Assembly: GCF_000385175.1 (NCBI RefSeq)
Contig: NZ_ARQJ01000030.1
Coordinates: 108,037 to 172,036 of the forward strand
Direction of reading: 5' to 3'
Source: Salinicoccus albus DSM 19776
GTDB taxonomy: Bacteria > Bacillota > Bacilli > Staphylococcales > Salinicoccaceae
DNA: 64,000 nucleotides
This document shows positions 15,275-27,351 of the stretch, piece by piece. Position numbers and translations under genes: made by a program. The number at the start of each line of letters is the position of its first letter. Position 1 is the stretch's first letter. The notes under the pieces are model-generated. The model ran no database searches and was not told the origin of the DNA. It saw only the letters and a list, made by a program, of their open reading frames with translations.

Positions 15275-15826
15275 CTATTCTTCAACCACAGCCCCCATGG
15301 AATTTTTAAAATGATCCAGTGCCACCTTGTGGCCGTCAGGGTTAAATGAGGCGACGCATGTTGAAGGGACAACGATCTTGTACCCGGCATTGTATGCGTC
15401 CACAGCGGTATGCATTATGCATATATCCGTTACAAGCCCGGTTAAAACAACAGTATCGATCTCTCTTTCATTGAGCAGCTGTGCCAGGTTTGTGCCGGCA
15501 AATGCGCTGTACCTTCTCTTGTCGATGAAAAACACGTTTTGAGCCCCTTTAATTTCTCCATATTTTTCTTTCACTCTGCCATACAGTTCCCTGCCTTTTG
15601 TTCCTTCGATATTGTGCGGCGGAAAAAGCGCTGTTTCGGGATGATACGGATCATTTTCATGGTGGAGATCCATCATGAAAAATATCGGCGTTGAAGCGCT
15701 GTAGAAAAGATCGATTTTCGCAGCAAGTGCGTCCTGTATCGCCTGCGCCGGCGCCCCGGCGGTCAGCTTGCCATCTGGTGCGGCAAAGTCATATGAGTAA
15801 TCAATGACAATGAGTGCCTCTGACAT
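15275..15826 (-). CDS. Isochorismatase-family cysteine hydrolase, nicotinamidase-like
   Basis: 183 residues. Probable nicotinamidase (nicotinamide to nicotinate plus ammonia). The catalytic triad is visible as an Asp in LIVIDYSYDF, a Lys in IDKRRYSAF and Cys in TGLVTDICIMHTA with the usual cis-peptide before it; DLHHENDPYHPE supplies metal-binding candidates. Location between ppaC and pncB supports a role in NAD salvage with PncB and NadE, but the staphylococcal equivalents are often annotated only as cysteine hydrolases. Confidence 0.8.
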   Translation of the reverse strand: MSEALIVIDYSYDFAAPDGKLTAGAPAQAIQDALAAKIDLFYSASTPIFFMMDLHHENDPYHPETALFPPHNIEGTKGRELYGRVKEKYGEIKGAQNVFFIDKRRYSAFAGTNLAQLLNEREIDTVVLTGLVTDICIMHTAVDAYNAGYKIVVPSTCVASFNPDGHKVALDHFKNSMGAVVEE

Positions 15827-15885
15827 TAAAATCCCTCTTTCCCCGGTTATTTTAATTTTATTATTTCATTAATTTCCCTGAAATG

Positions 15886-17064
15886 CTATTGTGTTGAAGC
15901 ATTTTTCTTGACGATAAAGAAGATGTTCAACGACAGTGCCGTTACAATGATCAGCGCGATAAATGTAAAATAGAATGCGCCGCCGGTGGCACCGATAATT
16001 GCGCCGCCGATGGCCGGGCCGAAAATACTGCCCAGACTGAACATGATGCCCGCCATCAGGTTGCCGGCAGGCAGATTCGATTTCGGTGTGATATCTGTCA
16101 TGTAGCTGATGCCGAGTGAGTACATCGAACCTACGAAAATTCCGGCAAGTATGAACAATATCAGCAGCATGATGAATGAAGTGCTGAAAAGTTCCATCAA
16201 TATGAATGTGCCTGCACCCAAGGCGAGTAATATCGATATCATTTTTCCGCGTCCCATCCTGTCGCCGAGCGCGCCGATCGGGACCTGCAGTATGATTGCG
16301 CCAAAGCTGAATGCAGGGAGGATCCATGTCACCTGTGAAATTTCAAAACCGTTGCGGACAGCAAAGACCGGAAAGTTACTGTTTAAGGACGCTTCCAGCA
16401 CTCCGAATATCATCGGGAACAGAAACGCCGCCCAGCTGGTGATGATTACAGCTTTGAAATTCCGGAACGTATTGAAGATAGTCACTCTTGCGCCGGTATC
16501 GACAGGCTTGGCATCTGCGCCTGAGATCAGAAAGATCAGCGGCCAGGCAATCATCGACAACGCCCCTGAAATGAGGAAAGGTAAAGGTTCCCAAATCGTC
16601 ACCAGCTCACTGACTTTCGGTCCGGCCATGAATCCCAGCGAGAAGAATAACCCGTAAAACGCAACGACTGTACCCAGTTTCTGTTTTGGCGCGGTCTGTG
16701 TCAGCCACGTCTGCGTGCTGAACTGGAGGGCATTATCCCCGATGCCGACAAAAAGCCGCAGTACAAACCAGAATATGATACTGCCCCAGAGCGGGAAGGC
16801 CAGAAGTGATAAGCTGACAATGATACCGCCCGTGATGATCATTGGACGGAATCCGTATTTTCTGAGCGGTGCTTCTATGAAGAGTGCCGAGAGGAGCACA
16901 CCAATATATAACCCCGAAGCATGCAGGCCGTTGACAGCCGGGCTGATACCGCGATTTTCAAATATGAACGAAATCAGCGGCAGCAGCAGGCCCTGGGAGA
17001 ACCCTGAGATACAGACGATGACTGACAGAATGATAAAATGGGCTCTGAAACGCTCAAATTGCAT
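15886..17064 (-). CDS. MFS transporter
   Basis: 392-residue integral membrane protein with about twelve hydrophobic segments and the MFS motif between TM2 and TM3 (here LRKYGFRPMI) and again after TM8 (GDRMGRGKMI). It sits divergent from pncB with about 95 bp between and runs toward the nicotinamidase-like gene, so a role in nicotinate or nicotinamide-related transport is conceivable. Sequence alone does not reveal the substrate; a drug exporter is equally possible. Confidence 0.8.
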   Translation of the reverse strand: MQFERFRAHFIILSVIVCISGFSQGLLLPLISFIFENRGISPAVNGLHASGLYIGVLLSALFIEAPLRKYGFRPMIITGGIIVSLSLLAFPLWGSIIFWFVLRLFVGIGDNALQFSTQTWLTQTAPKQKLGTVVAFYGLFFSLGFMAGPKVSELVTIWEPLPFLISGALSMIAWPLIFLISGADAKPVDTGARVTIFNTFRNFKAVIITSWAAFLFPMIFGVLEASLNSNFPVFAVRNGFEISQVTWILPAFSFGAIILQVPIGALGDRMGRGKMISILLALGAGTFILMELFSTSFIMLLILFILAGIFVGSMYSLGISYMTDITPKSNLPAGNLMAGIMFSLGSIFGPAIGGAIIGATGGAFYFTFIALIIVTALSLNIFFIVKKNASTQ

Positions 17065-17158
17065 GTGATCCCTCCAGTTTTTAATAGTATTGGTGTAGAA
17101 TATCTTATGTTAAAATAATTATAATTGGCAATAGAGAATTTATGAAGGGGCGGCTGGC

Positions 17159-18610
17159 ATGTATAAATTTGATGATGACAGTTTCATGTTACACACAGAT
17201 CTATATCAGATCAATATGAGCAAGACCTATTTGGAGATGGGGCTGGCAGACCGCAATGCGGTGTTCGACCTTTATTTCAGGGAGATGCCCTTCGACAATG
17301 GTTATGCGGTATTTGCCGGGCTCGAGCGAATCATAGATTTTCTCGAGCATTTAAGGTTTACGGACAGCGATATAGAGTACCTGCGTTCACTTGGGTACGA
17401 CGCGTCATTTCTTGCCTATCTGAAAGAACTGAAATTCACGGGTAATGTCCGCTCGGTCCAGGAAGGGGAAGTCGTATTTTCCAAGATGCCCCTGTTGGAA
17501 ATCGAGGCGCCGATCATTCAGGCGCAGCTGATAGAGACAGCACTGCTCAACATCGTCAACTTTCAGACGCTGATTGCCACGAAAGCGAGCAGAATACGTC
17601 AAATTGTCCCGGATGACCAGCTGATGGAATTCGGCACAAGGCGGGCGCATGAGTTCGATGCGGCAGTGTGGGGCGCCAGGGCGGCGGTGATCGGCGGGTT
17701 TGACGGTACAAGCAATATGCGGGCGGCAAAGCTGTTCGGCCTGCCGGCCAGCGGGACGCATGCACATGCAATGGTCCAGGCATACGGTGATGATTACGAC
17801 GCGTTTAAAGCGTATGCGGATACACACAGGGACTGTGTATTTTTAGTCGACACCTTCGATACGCTGCGGTCAGGGGTGCCGAATGCGATCAAAGTCGCAA
17901 AAGAATATGGGGATCAGATCAATTTCCTCGGTATCCGTCTGGATTCCGGGGATATCGCGTATCTTTCAAAAGCGGCGCGAAGAATGCTGGATGAAGCCGG
18001 ATTTACAGAAGCCCGGATCGTTGTCTCAAACGACTTGGATGAAATGACCATTGTCTCTCTGCTCAACCAGGGGGCACAGGTGGATAACTGGGGCATCGGG
18101 ACAAAGCTGATTACTGCGTATGACCAGCCGGCACTGGGGGCAGTATACAAACTCACTGCGGTTGAAAATGAGGAAGGAACGCTTGAGAATCGTATAAAAA
18201 TCTCAGGCAATCCTGAAAAAGTGACGACACCGGGCAAGAAAAATGTCCACAGAATCATCAATACGAATACCGGCATGTCCGAAGGCGAGTATATCTCCCA
18301 TCATGACGAGGCACTGGACGAGGATGAACCGCTGCTCATGTTCCACCCGGTCCATACGATGAAAAGGAAACTCATTCGTTCATTCAGGAAAGTGGAATTG
18401 CTGGAAGATATTTTCAGACATGGGGAACTGGTCTATGAGCGGGAGGAAATATCGGATATACAGAAACGGGTGGAAGATAATCTGGATATACTATGGGAAG
18501 AGTACAAGCGTTTCCTAAACCCTGAAGAATATCCGGTAGACCTGTCCAGTGAACTCTGGCAGATCAAGCAGGACCTGATTGAAGAGGTCAGTAATAAAAC
18601 ATTGGAGTGA
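17159..18610 (+). CDS. pncB: Nicotinate phosphoribosyltransferase
   Basis: 483 residues. Converts nicotinate and PRPP to nicotinate mononucleotide, the entry step of the Preiss-Handler NAD route. Landmarks include DLYQINMSKTY near the start, the phospho-acceptor histidine region EFGTRRAHEFDAA, GTSNMRAAKLFGLPASGTHAHAMVQ, and the PRPP site IRLDSGDIAYLS. The 3' end overlaps the start region of nadE, giving a coupled pncB-nadE operon. AAGGGGCGG precedes the ATG. Confidence 0.95.
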   Translation: MYKFDDDSFMLHTDLYQINMSKTYLEMGLADRNAVFDLYFREMPFDNGYAVFAGLERIIDFLEHLRFTDSDIEYLRSLGYDASFLAYLKELKFTGNVRSVQEGEVVFSKMPLLEIEAPIIQAQLIETALLNIVNFQTLIATKASRIRQIVPDDQLMEFGTRRAHEFDAAVWGARAAVIGGFDGTSNMRAAKLFGLPASGTHAHAMVQAYGDDYDAFKAYADTHRDCVFLVDTFDTLRSGVPNAIKVAKEYGDQINFLGIRLDSGDIAYLSKAARRMLDEAGFTEARIVVSNDLDEMTIVSLLNQGAQVDNWGIGTKLITAYDQPALGAVYKLTAVENEEGTLENRIKISGNPEKVTTPGKKNVHRIINTNTGMSEGEYISHHDEALDEDEPLLMFHPVHTMKRKLIRSFRKVELLEDIFRHGELVYEREEISDIQKRVEDNLDILWEEYKRFLNPEEYPVDLSSELWQIKQDLIEEVSNKTLE

Positions 18611-18615
18611 TGTAT

Positions 18616-19443
18616 GTGAAGGGGCTTCAGCAGAAGATCATCGATGAGATGTTTGTGAAGCCGTCGATAGATCCGGCGGCAGAAACAAGAGAAATTATAG
18701 ATTTCATGAAAAAGTATGCCAGGGACCACACCTTCATCAAATCTTTTGTCCTGGGTATCTCGGGCGGTCAGGATTCCACTCTGCTCGGCAAATTGGTCCA
18801 GATGGCAGTGGATGAGTTGAACAAGGAAGATAGTGCAAGCTATGAATTTCACGGCCTCCGTCTCCCTTACGGGGAACAGAAAGATGCCATTGATGCTGAT
18901 GATGCAGTGGCATTCATCAAACCCACACACAGGGAAACCATTGATATCAGACCGTCTGTGGATGCCAGTGTCAACGCTTTAAATGAAGCAGGGTACACAA
19001 TCAGCGAATTTGTGAAGGGCAACGAAAAAGCAAGGGAGCGCATGAAGGTGCAATATGCTGTGGCGGCATCGAGCAGCGGAATCGTTCTGGGGACTGATCA
19101 TCCTGCAGAGGATATCACTGGATTTTATACTAAATTCGGCGACGGCGCTGCGGATCTTGCACCGTTGTACGGACTCAACAAACGGCAGGGCAAAGAGATG
19201 CTGAAGTATCTGGGGGCGCCCGCCCGCCTCTATGAAAAAACACCGACAGCAGATCTGGAGAGTGATCAACCGCTCCTTAGCGACGAGGAAGCGCTTGGTG
19301 TCACCTATAACGCCATCGATGATTTTTTAGAGGGCAGGGAAATTTCCGAAGAGGATTATGAAACGATTATAAAGTGGTATATCAGAACCCAGCATAAGCG
19401 CGATCATCCTTATCACAGAAACTTCCTTCCGGACTATGAATAA
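18616..19443 (+). CDS. nadE: NH3-dependent NAD+ synthetase
   Basis: Amidates deamido-NAD with ammonia and ATP, the final NAD step. The P-loop of the adenine nucleotide alpha-hydrolase fold is SGGQDSTL; NEKARERMKVQ, GTDHPAEDITGFYTKFGDG and EKTPTADLE are family hallmarks. Three starts are possible: GTG 18607, ATG 18610 and GTG 18616. GTG 18616 lies 8 nt from GGAG and gives the N-terminus MKGLQQKI, similar to the staphylococcal enzyme, and a normal 275-residue length. The ribosome site lies inside the end of pncB, so the genes are coupled. Confidence 0.93.
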   Translation: MKGLQQKIIDEMFVKPSIDPAAETREIIDFMKKYARDHTFIKSFVLGISGGQDSTLLGKLVQMAVDELNKEDSASYEFHGLRLPYGEQKDAIDADDAVAFIKPTHRETIDIRPSVDASVNALNEAGYTISEFVKGNEKARERMKVQYAVAASSSGIVLGTDHPAEDITGFYTKFGDGAADLAPLYGLNKRQGKEMLKYLGAPARLYEKTPTADLESDQPLLSDEEALGVTYNAIDDFLEGREISEEDYETIIKWYIRTQHKRDHPYHRNFLPDYE

Positions 19444-19468
19444 TTTATAAAGCAGAGAGGTAGAAAAA

Positions 19469-20095
19469 ATGTTAACAGCCATATCACAAAACCCCTGGCT
19501 GATGGTCCTGGTCATATTTATCATCAATATCATCTACGTCAGCTTTTTGACGATGCGTACGATAGCCACACTGAAGGGGTATCGCTACATAGCAGCATCT
19601 TTCAGTATTCTCGAGACTTTCGTATATGTCATCGGCCTTGGGCTGGTGCTTGAAAACTTGGATCAGTTCCAGAATATTATTGCCTATGCACTTGGTTTTG
19701 GCACAGGTATACTCGTCGGTATGCGAATTGAAGAGAGACTCGCACTCGGTTATCTGGTGGTCAATGTAATTACGGCTGAAAAGGACAGGGATCTGCCGAT
19801 GAATCTCAGGGACCTGGGTTACGGTGTGACCCACGGTTATCAATATGGCCGTGACGGCGAGCGGACCACCCTTCAGATCCTGACGCCGAGGAAGTATGAA
19901 CGCAAACTGATAGAAACGATCAAAGAACTGGATCATAAAGCATTCATCATCACACATGAACCTAAAAATATTAACGGCGGTTTCTGGATGAAAGGTGTCA
20001 GACGCCGCAGGCTTAAGAATTATCAGCCTGAAAATGTAGAAGAAGTGCTGGAAGAAATTTATGAAGAAGAGGTCAGGCAGGATGAAACCAAATAA
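19469..20095 (+). CDS. UPF0316/DUF2179 membrane protein
   Basis: 208 residues with three N-terminal membrane spans (to about residue 90) followed by a cytosolic DUF2179 domain with the motif [22 protein letters not shown]. Such domains may bind a small ligand, but function is unproven. The very acidic C-terminus ([16 protein letters not shown]) overlaps the start of the NETI gene by 14 bp. It is part of the conserved Staphylococcaceae order before purB. Confidence 0.85.
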   Translation: MLTAISQNPWLMVLVIFIINIIYVSFLTMRTIATLKGYRYIAASFSILETFVYVIGLGLVLENLDQFQNIIAYALGFGTGILVGMRIEERLALGYLVVNVITAEKDRDLPMNLRDLGYGVTHGYQYGRDGERTTLQILTPRKYERKLIETIKELDHKAFIITHEPKNINGGFWMKGVRRRRLKNYQPENVEEVLEEIYEEEVRQDETK

Positions 20096-20270
20096 GAAAA
20101 AATTTGAAGTTGAAGCAAGCGAAACACTGGCCGGCTGTCTCGCCCGCATGAAACAGGAAGGCTATACACCGGTGCGACGTATGGAACAGCCTGTTTTCAC
20201 AGAAAAGGATGGGGAAAAAACCGTAGATCATCAGAAAACAGTCTTTGAAGGGAAATTGATTGAAGAATAG
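20082..20270 (+). CDS. NETI-motif protein
   Basis: 62-residue basic/acidic protein of the Bacillales NETI family: [19 protein letters not shown] followed by [13 protein letters not shown]. The name-giving NETI is SETL here. It overlaps the UPF0316 gene and precedes purB. No function is established for the family. Confidence 0.8.
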   Translation: MKPNKKKFEVEASETLAGCLARMKQEGYTPVRRMEQPVFTEKDGEKTVDHQKTVFEGKLIEE

Positions 20271-20283
20271 AATACTCATTTAA

Positions 20284-20326
20284 GAACGAACGTTAAAACC
20301 CAATATATATTTAATGTTCGTTTTTT
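20284..20326 (+). promoter_or_regulatory. purB: PurR-box-like inverted repeat, also a possible terminator, before purB
   Basis: AACGAACGTT and AATGTTCGTT are inverted with 24 bp between CGAAC and GTTCG, the spacing of paired PurR boxes in Bacillus and Staphylococcus. The same dyad can fold as a hairpin followed by a TTTTTT run, so it could also terminate the NETI transcript. A TTTAATGTTCG arm lies just upstream of a TATACT at about 20340, so a bound PurR would cover the purB promoter. Confidence 0.6.
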
Positions 20327-20378
20327 ATGCTGAGTCTGTTATACTGTTGACGGATAAATTATTAAGGAGCGTGCATTC

Positions 20379-21674
20379 ATGATTTCTCGGTATTCCAGAG
20401 CGGAAATGTCAAAGATTTGGACAGAAGACAACAGGTATAACGCATGGCTTGAAGTGGAAATTCTGGCCGCTGAAGCCTGGGCGGAATTAGGTTATATCCC
20501 AATGGAGGCAGTCAGGAGTATCCGTCAGAAGGCATCCGTCGATGCGGATCGCATTAAGGCAATTGAAGCTGAAACAAGGCATGACGTGGTCGCGTTTACC
20601 CGCCAGGTATCTGAAACACTCGGCGAAGAAAAGAAATGGGTCCATTACGGTCTGACTTCAACGGATGTTGTGGATACAGCCCAAAGTTATCTGATCAGGC
20701 AGGCCAATGAAATTATCGAACGTGACTTAGAACGATTCATAGAAGTGCTAGGCAGCAAGGCGGTAAAATACAAAACAACTCTGATGATGGGCCGGACGCA
20801 CGGTGTGCATGCAGAGCCGACAACATTCGGTATCAAAATGGCACTCTGGTATACGGAAATGAAGCGTAATCTGGAGCGTTTTAGAAATGTCAGAAGAGAG
20901 ATTGAAACAGGGAAGATGAGCGGGGCTGTCGGTACGTTTGCGAATATTCCGTTCGAAGTGGAAAGCTACGTCTGTGAAAACCTGGGCCTTGGTGCCGCCG
21001 AGGTGTCCACCCAGACACTGCAGCGGGACCGTCACGCCTATTACATAGCGACACTTGGTCTGATAGCGACGTCCATCGAGAAGTTTGCGGTTGAAATACG
21101 CGGGCTTCAAAAGACGGAGACCAGGGAAGTCGAGGAATCTTTTGGCAAAGGGCAGAAAGGTTCAAGTGCCATGCCTCACAAGCGGAATCCGGTGGGCAGT
21201 GAGAATGTTACAGGCTTATCCCGTGTCATCCGAGGCTACATTACAACGGCTTATGAAAATGTCCCGCTCTGGCATGAGCGCGATATCTCCCATTCTTCAT
21301 CAGAACGTATCATGCTGCCGGATGTTACCATCGCTCTGGATTACATGCTGAGCAGATTTACTGATATCATCGATAACCTCACAGTGTTTGAAGAGAATAT
21401 GAAAGCGAACATCGATAAGACATACGGGCTTGTCTATTCACAGCGCGTGATGCTGACGTTGATAGATAAAGGTCTTGCCCGGGAGGAAGCGTATGATCTT
21501 GTGCAGCCGAAAGCAATGGAATCATGGGAAACTCAAGTACCGTTCAAGGAACTGGTCGAGAAAGACGGACGGGTTCGGGCGCTGCTGACCAAGGAAGAAA
21601 TCGAAGAGTGTTTCGATGAGACTCACCATCTTAAGCGGGTGGATACGATATTCCAGCGAGCCGGATTAGCATAA
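20379..21674 (+). CDS. purB: Adenylosuccinate lyase
   Basis: 431 residues. Cleaves fumarate from SAICAR and from adenylosuccinate in purine synthesis. Fumarase/aspartase superfamily signature [16 protein letters not shown] is intact with the catalytic serine loop; [14 protein letters not shown] and [15 protein letters not shown] carry the catalytic histidines. It starts [14 protein letters not shown], the usual N-terminus, with AAGGAG upstream. Confidence 0.97.
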   Translation: MISRYSRAEMSKIWTEDNRYNAWLEVEILAAEAWAELGYIPMEAVRSIRQKASVDADRIKAIEAETRHDVVAFTRQVSETLGEEKKWVHYGLTSTDVVDTAQSYLIRQANEIIERDLERFIEVLGSKAVKYKTTLMMGRTHGVHAEPTTFGIKMALWYTEMKRNLERFRNVRREIETGKMSGAVGTFANIPFEVESYVCENLGLGAAEVSTQTLQRDRHAYYIATLGLIATSIEKFAVEIRGLQKTETREVEESFGKGQKGSSAMPHKRNPVGSENVTGLSRVIRGYITTAYENVPLWHERDISHSSSERIMLPDVTIALDYMLSRFTDIIDNLTVFEENMKANIDKTYGLVYSQRVMLTLIDKGLAREEAYDLVQPKAMESWETQVPFKELVEKDGRVRALLTKEEIEECFDETHHLKRVDTIFQRAGLA

Positions 21675-21701
21675 ACGATTGTGGTTAGGAGTAGATAGGG
21701 T

Positions 21702-22388
21702 ATGAAGACAATGGGCACAGGTTTTTTCATCTTGGCCGTCTTCTTTTTGACAGCCTGCGGCACCGTCACTTTGAGCGGGGAAGAGACCCAAGACCATGCG
21801 GCGCATCCTAAAGATTATTCGGTGGCGGCCATTGATGACATGGCCGCCCTGCCTGATATAGAAATGGTGGATGGTGTCACCTATGTTGATGATATACTGG
21901 TGGTCAATGAAGCGTTCTCGCTGCCTGCTTCATATAACCCGGGGCTTCAGCCTGAAGTGGTTGAAGCTTATCAGCAGATGTTTCAGGATGGTTCCGAAGA
22001 AGGCCTTGATTTCGTTCTTGTCAGTGATTTCAGAACCTACCAGTATCAGGAGCAGCTGTATAACAGCTATGTTGCCCGGGATGGCCGTGAAGCGGCTGAT
22101 GAATACAGCGCACGTCCCGGACATTCTGAACATCAGACCGGACTGGCCATAGATGTCGGCTCTGCTGACAGCGCAACGACTTTAAGTGTCGAGTTTGGAG
22201 ACACACCGGAATTTGAATGGATGGAATCGGCTGCCCATGAATATGGGTTCATTATCCGGTACCCTGAAGGGAAAGCGGAAATTACAGGCTATCAGTATGA
22301 ACCGTGGCATCTGAGATACGTTGGAGAGGAAGCCGCGGCCATCTATGAAAGCGGATTGTCACTGGAAGAATATTTAGGTATTGACTGA
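21702..22388 (+). CDS. VanY/LdcB-type D,D-carboxypeptidase lipoprotein
   Basis: 228-residue lipoprotein with lipobox LTAC (Cys19), then a peptidase M15B domain. The zinc site is visible as SEHQTGLAIDV (SxHxxGxAxD) and EPWHLRYVG. It would trim D-Ala or similar residues from peptidoglycan stem peptides at the outer face of the membrane. It lies 27 bp after purB and may be partly co-transcribed. Closed by a terminator. Confidence 0.85.
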   Translation: MKTMGTGFFILAVFFLTACGTVTLSGEETQDHAAHPKDYSVAAIDDMAALPDIEMVDGVTYVDDILVVNEAFSLPASYNPGLQPEVVEAYQQMFQDGSEEGLDFVLVSDFRTYQYQEQLYNSYVARDGREAADEYSARPGHSEHQTGLAIDVGSADSATTLSVEFGDTPEFEWMESAAHEYGFIIRYPEGKAEITGYQYEPWHLRYVGEEAAAIYESGLSLEEYLGID

Positions 22389-22392
22389 TAAA

Positions 22393-22421
22393 ATTCCCGG
22401 TAATCGTATATCGGGATTTTT
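22393..22421 (+). terminator. Terminator after the carboxypeptidase gene
   Basis: ATTCCCG pairs with CGGGATT-like sequence over an 11-13 nt loop, then a TTTTT run. Confidence 0.65.
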
Positions 22422-22516
22422 GTATGCAGAAAATAAGGTTCCCTGCATATATTATGAAACAGTAATCGCGTAAAAATGCTATAATGTTCTTATGAAATTT
22501 AATGGGAGTTTTCCAA

Positions 22517-23185
22517 ATGCTTAAAAATTGCAAACACGTATTCAAGCTGGACCCCGCGAAGGAAATCAGTGAAGAGACCCTGACCGGAATCTGTGAATCA
22601 CAGACGGATGGAATCATCGTCGGCGGCACGGATAATATCACAGAAGATAACGTGCTGAATCTCTTGTCGCGGGTGCGCAGATTTTCAGTGCCGGTTGCAC
22701 TTGAAATCACTGCGACAGACGCTGTCGTGCCCGGTTTCGATCATTATTTCGTGCCGGCAGTGTTTAATACTGAAAATATAAAGTGGCAGCATGGTATCCT
22801 GCTCAGGGCGTTGGAAGAATTCGGTCATCTGCTCGATTATAGTCAAGTGTCGCTGCTGCCGTATCTGATCATGAATCCGGAGTGCAAGGCATTCAAAAAA
22901 GCCGAAGCAAAAGAAATCACTCTGGAGATGCTGCCGCATTACGTCAATATGATCGATAAACTCTATCAGACCCCGTTTATTTACATTGAGTACAGCGGTA
23001 CCTACGGCGATCCGCAGGTGATGCAGATTGTACGCGACAATACGCAAACGTCACATATCGTTTACGGCGGCGGTATTTCCTCAAGGGCACAGGCTGAAGA
23101 AATGGGTCAGTATGCCGACACAATCGTGGCGGGCAATATCATTTATGAGAGTAAAAAACAGGCCATAAGGACAATTATAAAGTAA
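22517..23185 (+). CDS. pcrB: Heptaprenylglyceryl phosphate synthase
   Basis: 222-residue TIM-barrel prenyltransferase (GGGP synthase family) joining a heptaprenyl chain to glycerol-1-phosphate. Conserved: KHVFKLDPAKEI at the N-terminus, DGIIVGGTDNIT, IYIEYSGTYGDP and VYGGGISSRAQAEEM with the phosphate loop. The ATG at 22517 is 8 nt from GGGAG; the earlier ATG at 22502 overlaps this site. First gene of the pcrB-pcrA-ligA-camS operon (gaps of 15, 6 and 2 bp). Confidence 0.93.
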   Translation: MLKNCKHVFKLDPAKEISEETLTGICESQTDGIIVGGTDNITEDNVLNLLSRVRRFSVPVALEITATDAVVPGFDHYFVPAVFNTENIKWQHGILLRALEEFGHLLDYSQVSLLPYLIMNPECKAFKKAEAKEITLEMLPHYVNMIDKLYQTPFIYIEYSGTYGDPQVMQIVRDNTQTSHIVYGGGISSRAQAEEMGQYADTIVAGNIIYESKKQAIRTIIK

Positions 23186-23200
23186 AATGGAGTTTTTAAA

Positions 23201-25372
23201 ATGGATTTGAACACGATGAATAAAGAACAGAAAAGAGCGATCGAAACCACCGAAGGCCCGCTGCTCATAATGGCAGGGGCCGGCAGCGGAAAAACAAGAG
23301 TGCTCACCCACCGGGTCGCCTATCTGCTTGAAGAGAAGGATGTCCCCGCCGGGAATATCCTGGCGATCACATTTACGAATAAGGCAGCGCGTGAAATGCG
23401 TGAGCGGGTGACCGCACTCATCAATGAAGGCGCGCGCGATATGTGGGTGTCCACATTCCACGCTATGTGCGTGCGTATTTTAAGAAGCAGCATCAACTAC
23501 CTCGGGTATGAGAACAGTTTTTCAATTCTCGATCCCACAGATCAGAAATCCGTTGTCAAAGACATTTTGAAACGCCGTAACCTGGATGTTAAACAGCACA
23601 ACCCGAGGAACATCATCGGTTTTATCTCAGACAAGAAGAACCAGCTCATCGGGCCAAAGGAGAGCATGGAGGCGGCGGCAGGCTACCCGGATACGCTGTA
23701 CAGTGAAATGTATCATGATTACCAGCAGATCCTTTACCGTAACAGTGCGCTCGATTTTGATGATCTGATCATGCTGACCATCGAACTGTTCGATAAAGAA
23801 CCAAAAGTACTTGAGTATTATCAGAACCGATTCCAGTACATCCACGTGGATGAATATCAGGATACGAACCACGCACAGTACCAGCTGATAGCGAAGCTGG
23901 CGGGCAAATATAAAAATATATGTGTCGTCGGCGATTCTGACCAGTCCATTTATAAATTCCGCGGAGCGGACATCACCAACATACTTAATTTTGAAGATGA
24001 CTACCCGGATGCAGCTGTGATAAAGCTGGAGCAGAACTACCGTTCCAGCAGAAACATCCTGGATGCAGCCAATGCTGTGATTGATAACAATACGGAACGG
24101 AAACCGAAAAATCTCAGAACCGGGCGTGATGGCGGACCGAAGATACAAAGCATCGTCTCCGATTCGGAACGTGATGAAGCCCAGGCAGTCATCAGAAACA
24201 TTCTCGATTTGTCTGACGGGCAGTCATATAATGATATGGCTATTTTATATCGGACCAACGCACAATCCCGTGCAATTGAAGATGCGCTGGTCAAATCCAA
24301 TGTACCGTACAGAATGGTCGGCGGCATGAAATTTTATGATCGCATGGAAATCAAAGATTTGATGAGCTATCTTAAGGTGATCCAAAACCCAAACGATGAC
24401 ATTGCATTCGAACGGATCATAAATGTGCCGAAACGCGGCATCGGCCCCAAGACTGTCGATAAGTTGAAAGAACATGGCCAGCGTACAGGCGCCAGTATTT
24501 ACGGCGCAATCAAAGAAGCTGATTTTATCGGTATTTCCAAAAATGCGGTTGTAAAGCTGATGAATCTGAATGACATGGTTGAAAATCTGCAGGAAAAATC
24601 CAAATATATGTCAGTGACAGAACTGGTCGATGAAATACTGGGGGATACTGGCTATGTGGACCTGCTTGAGAAAGAAGATTCACTCGAGTCAAGAAGCAGG
24701 ATTGAAAACCTGGAAGAGTTCAGAACGGTGACACGGGAGTTTGACAAAGAAAACGACATTTCAGATGAACTTTTATTCTCGTTTCTCAGTGATATGGCAC
24801 TCGTATCCGACCAGGACAATGTGGAAGATGACGCAGGCGTTACCCTGATGACCATGCACGCTTCAAAAGGCCTTGAATTTAAAGTGATCTTCATCGTCGG
24901 ACTGGAAGAAGGGATTTTCCCGTCAAGACGTGTGATGTTTGATGACAAAGAGCTGGAGGAAGAGCGGCGCCTGATGTATGTTGCACTGACGCGGGCTGAA
25001 GAGCATCTCATCCTGTCGAGAGCTGACAGCCGGATGATCTATGGAAAAACAGAAACCAATATGAAGAGCCGGTTTCTTGCTGAAATCCCTGAAGAACTGG
25101 TCGAAGGCGGGGCACAGGAAGAACCGGTGCCCATTGCTTCCGGAAGTTTTACAATGAAAAAGCGCGGGCCCAAGAAACAATCCAGAGTGGTTTCAGACAA
25201 CAGGGATGTATCCTTCTCAGTTGGAGATAAAGTGGAACATAAGAAATTCGGCGACGGCATCATTTCCAATGTCCAAGGGGAAGGGGACGGACAGGAACTG
25301 GATATCATTTTCACTAAAGAAGGTGTGAAGCGGCTGCTGGCAAACTTCGCACCGATATCGAAAAAGGAGTAG
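23201..25372 (+). CDS. pcrA: ATP-dependent DNA helicase PcrA
   Basis: 723-residue superfamily 1A 3'-5' helicase for repair and rolling-circle plasmid replication. Walker A GAGSGKT at residues 26-32, VDEYQDTN (motif II), GDSDQSIYKFRGAD (motif III), EQNYRSS (IV), TMHASKGLEF (V) and VALTRAEE (VI) are all present. The C-terminal tail ends in a Tudor-like RNA-polymerase-binding module (VGDKVEHKKFGDGII). Essential in staphylococci. Confidence 0.97.
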   Translation: MDLNTMNKEQKRAIETTEGPLLIMAGAGSGKTRVLTHRVAYLLEEKDVPAGNILAITFTNKAAREMRERVTALINEGARDMWVSTFHAMCVRILRSSINYLGYENSFSILDPTDQKSVVKDILKRRNLDVKQHNPRNIIGFISDKKNQLIGPKESMEAAAGYPDTLYSEMYHDYQQILYRNSALDFDDLIMLTIELFDKEPKVLEYYQNRFQYIHVDEYQDTNHAQYQLIAKLAGKYKNICVVGDSDQSIYKFRGADITNILNFEDDYPDAAVIKLEQNYRSSRNILDAANAVIDNNTERKPKNLRTGRDGGPKIQSIVSDSERDEAQAVIRNILDLSDGQSYNDMAILYRTNAQSRAIEDALVKSNVPYRMVGGMKFYDRMEIKDLMSYLKVIQNPNDDIAFERIINVPKRGIGPKTVDKLKEHGQRTGASIYGAIKEADFIGISKNAVVKLMNLNDMVENLQEKSKYMSVTELVDEILGDTGYVDLLEKEDSLESRSRIENLEEFRTVTREFDKENDISDELLFSFLSDMALVSDQDNVEDDAGVTLMTMHASKGLEFKVIFIVGLEEGIFPSRRVMFDDKELEEERRLMYVALTRAEEHLILSRADSRMIYGKTETNMKSRFLAEIPEELVEGGAQEEPVPIASGSFTMKKRGPKKQSRVVSDNRDVSFSVGDKVEHKKFGDGIISNVQGEGDGQELDIIFTKEGVKRLLANFAPISKKE

Positions 25373-27349
<1,977 letters not shown>

Positions 27350-27351
27350 TT

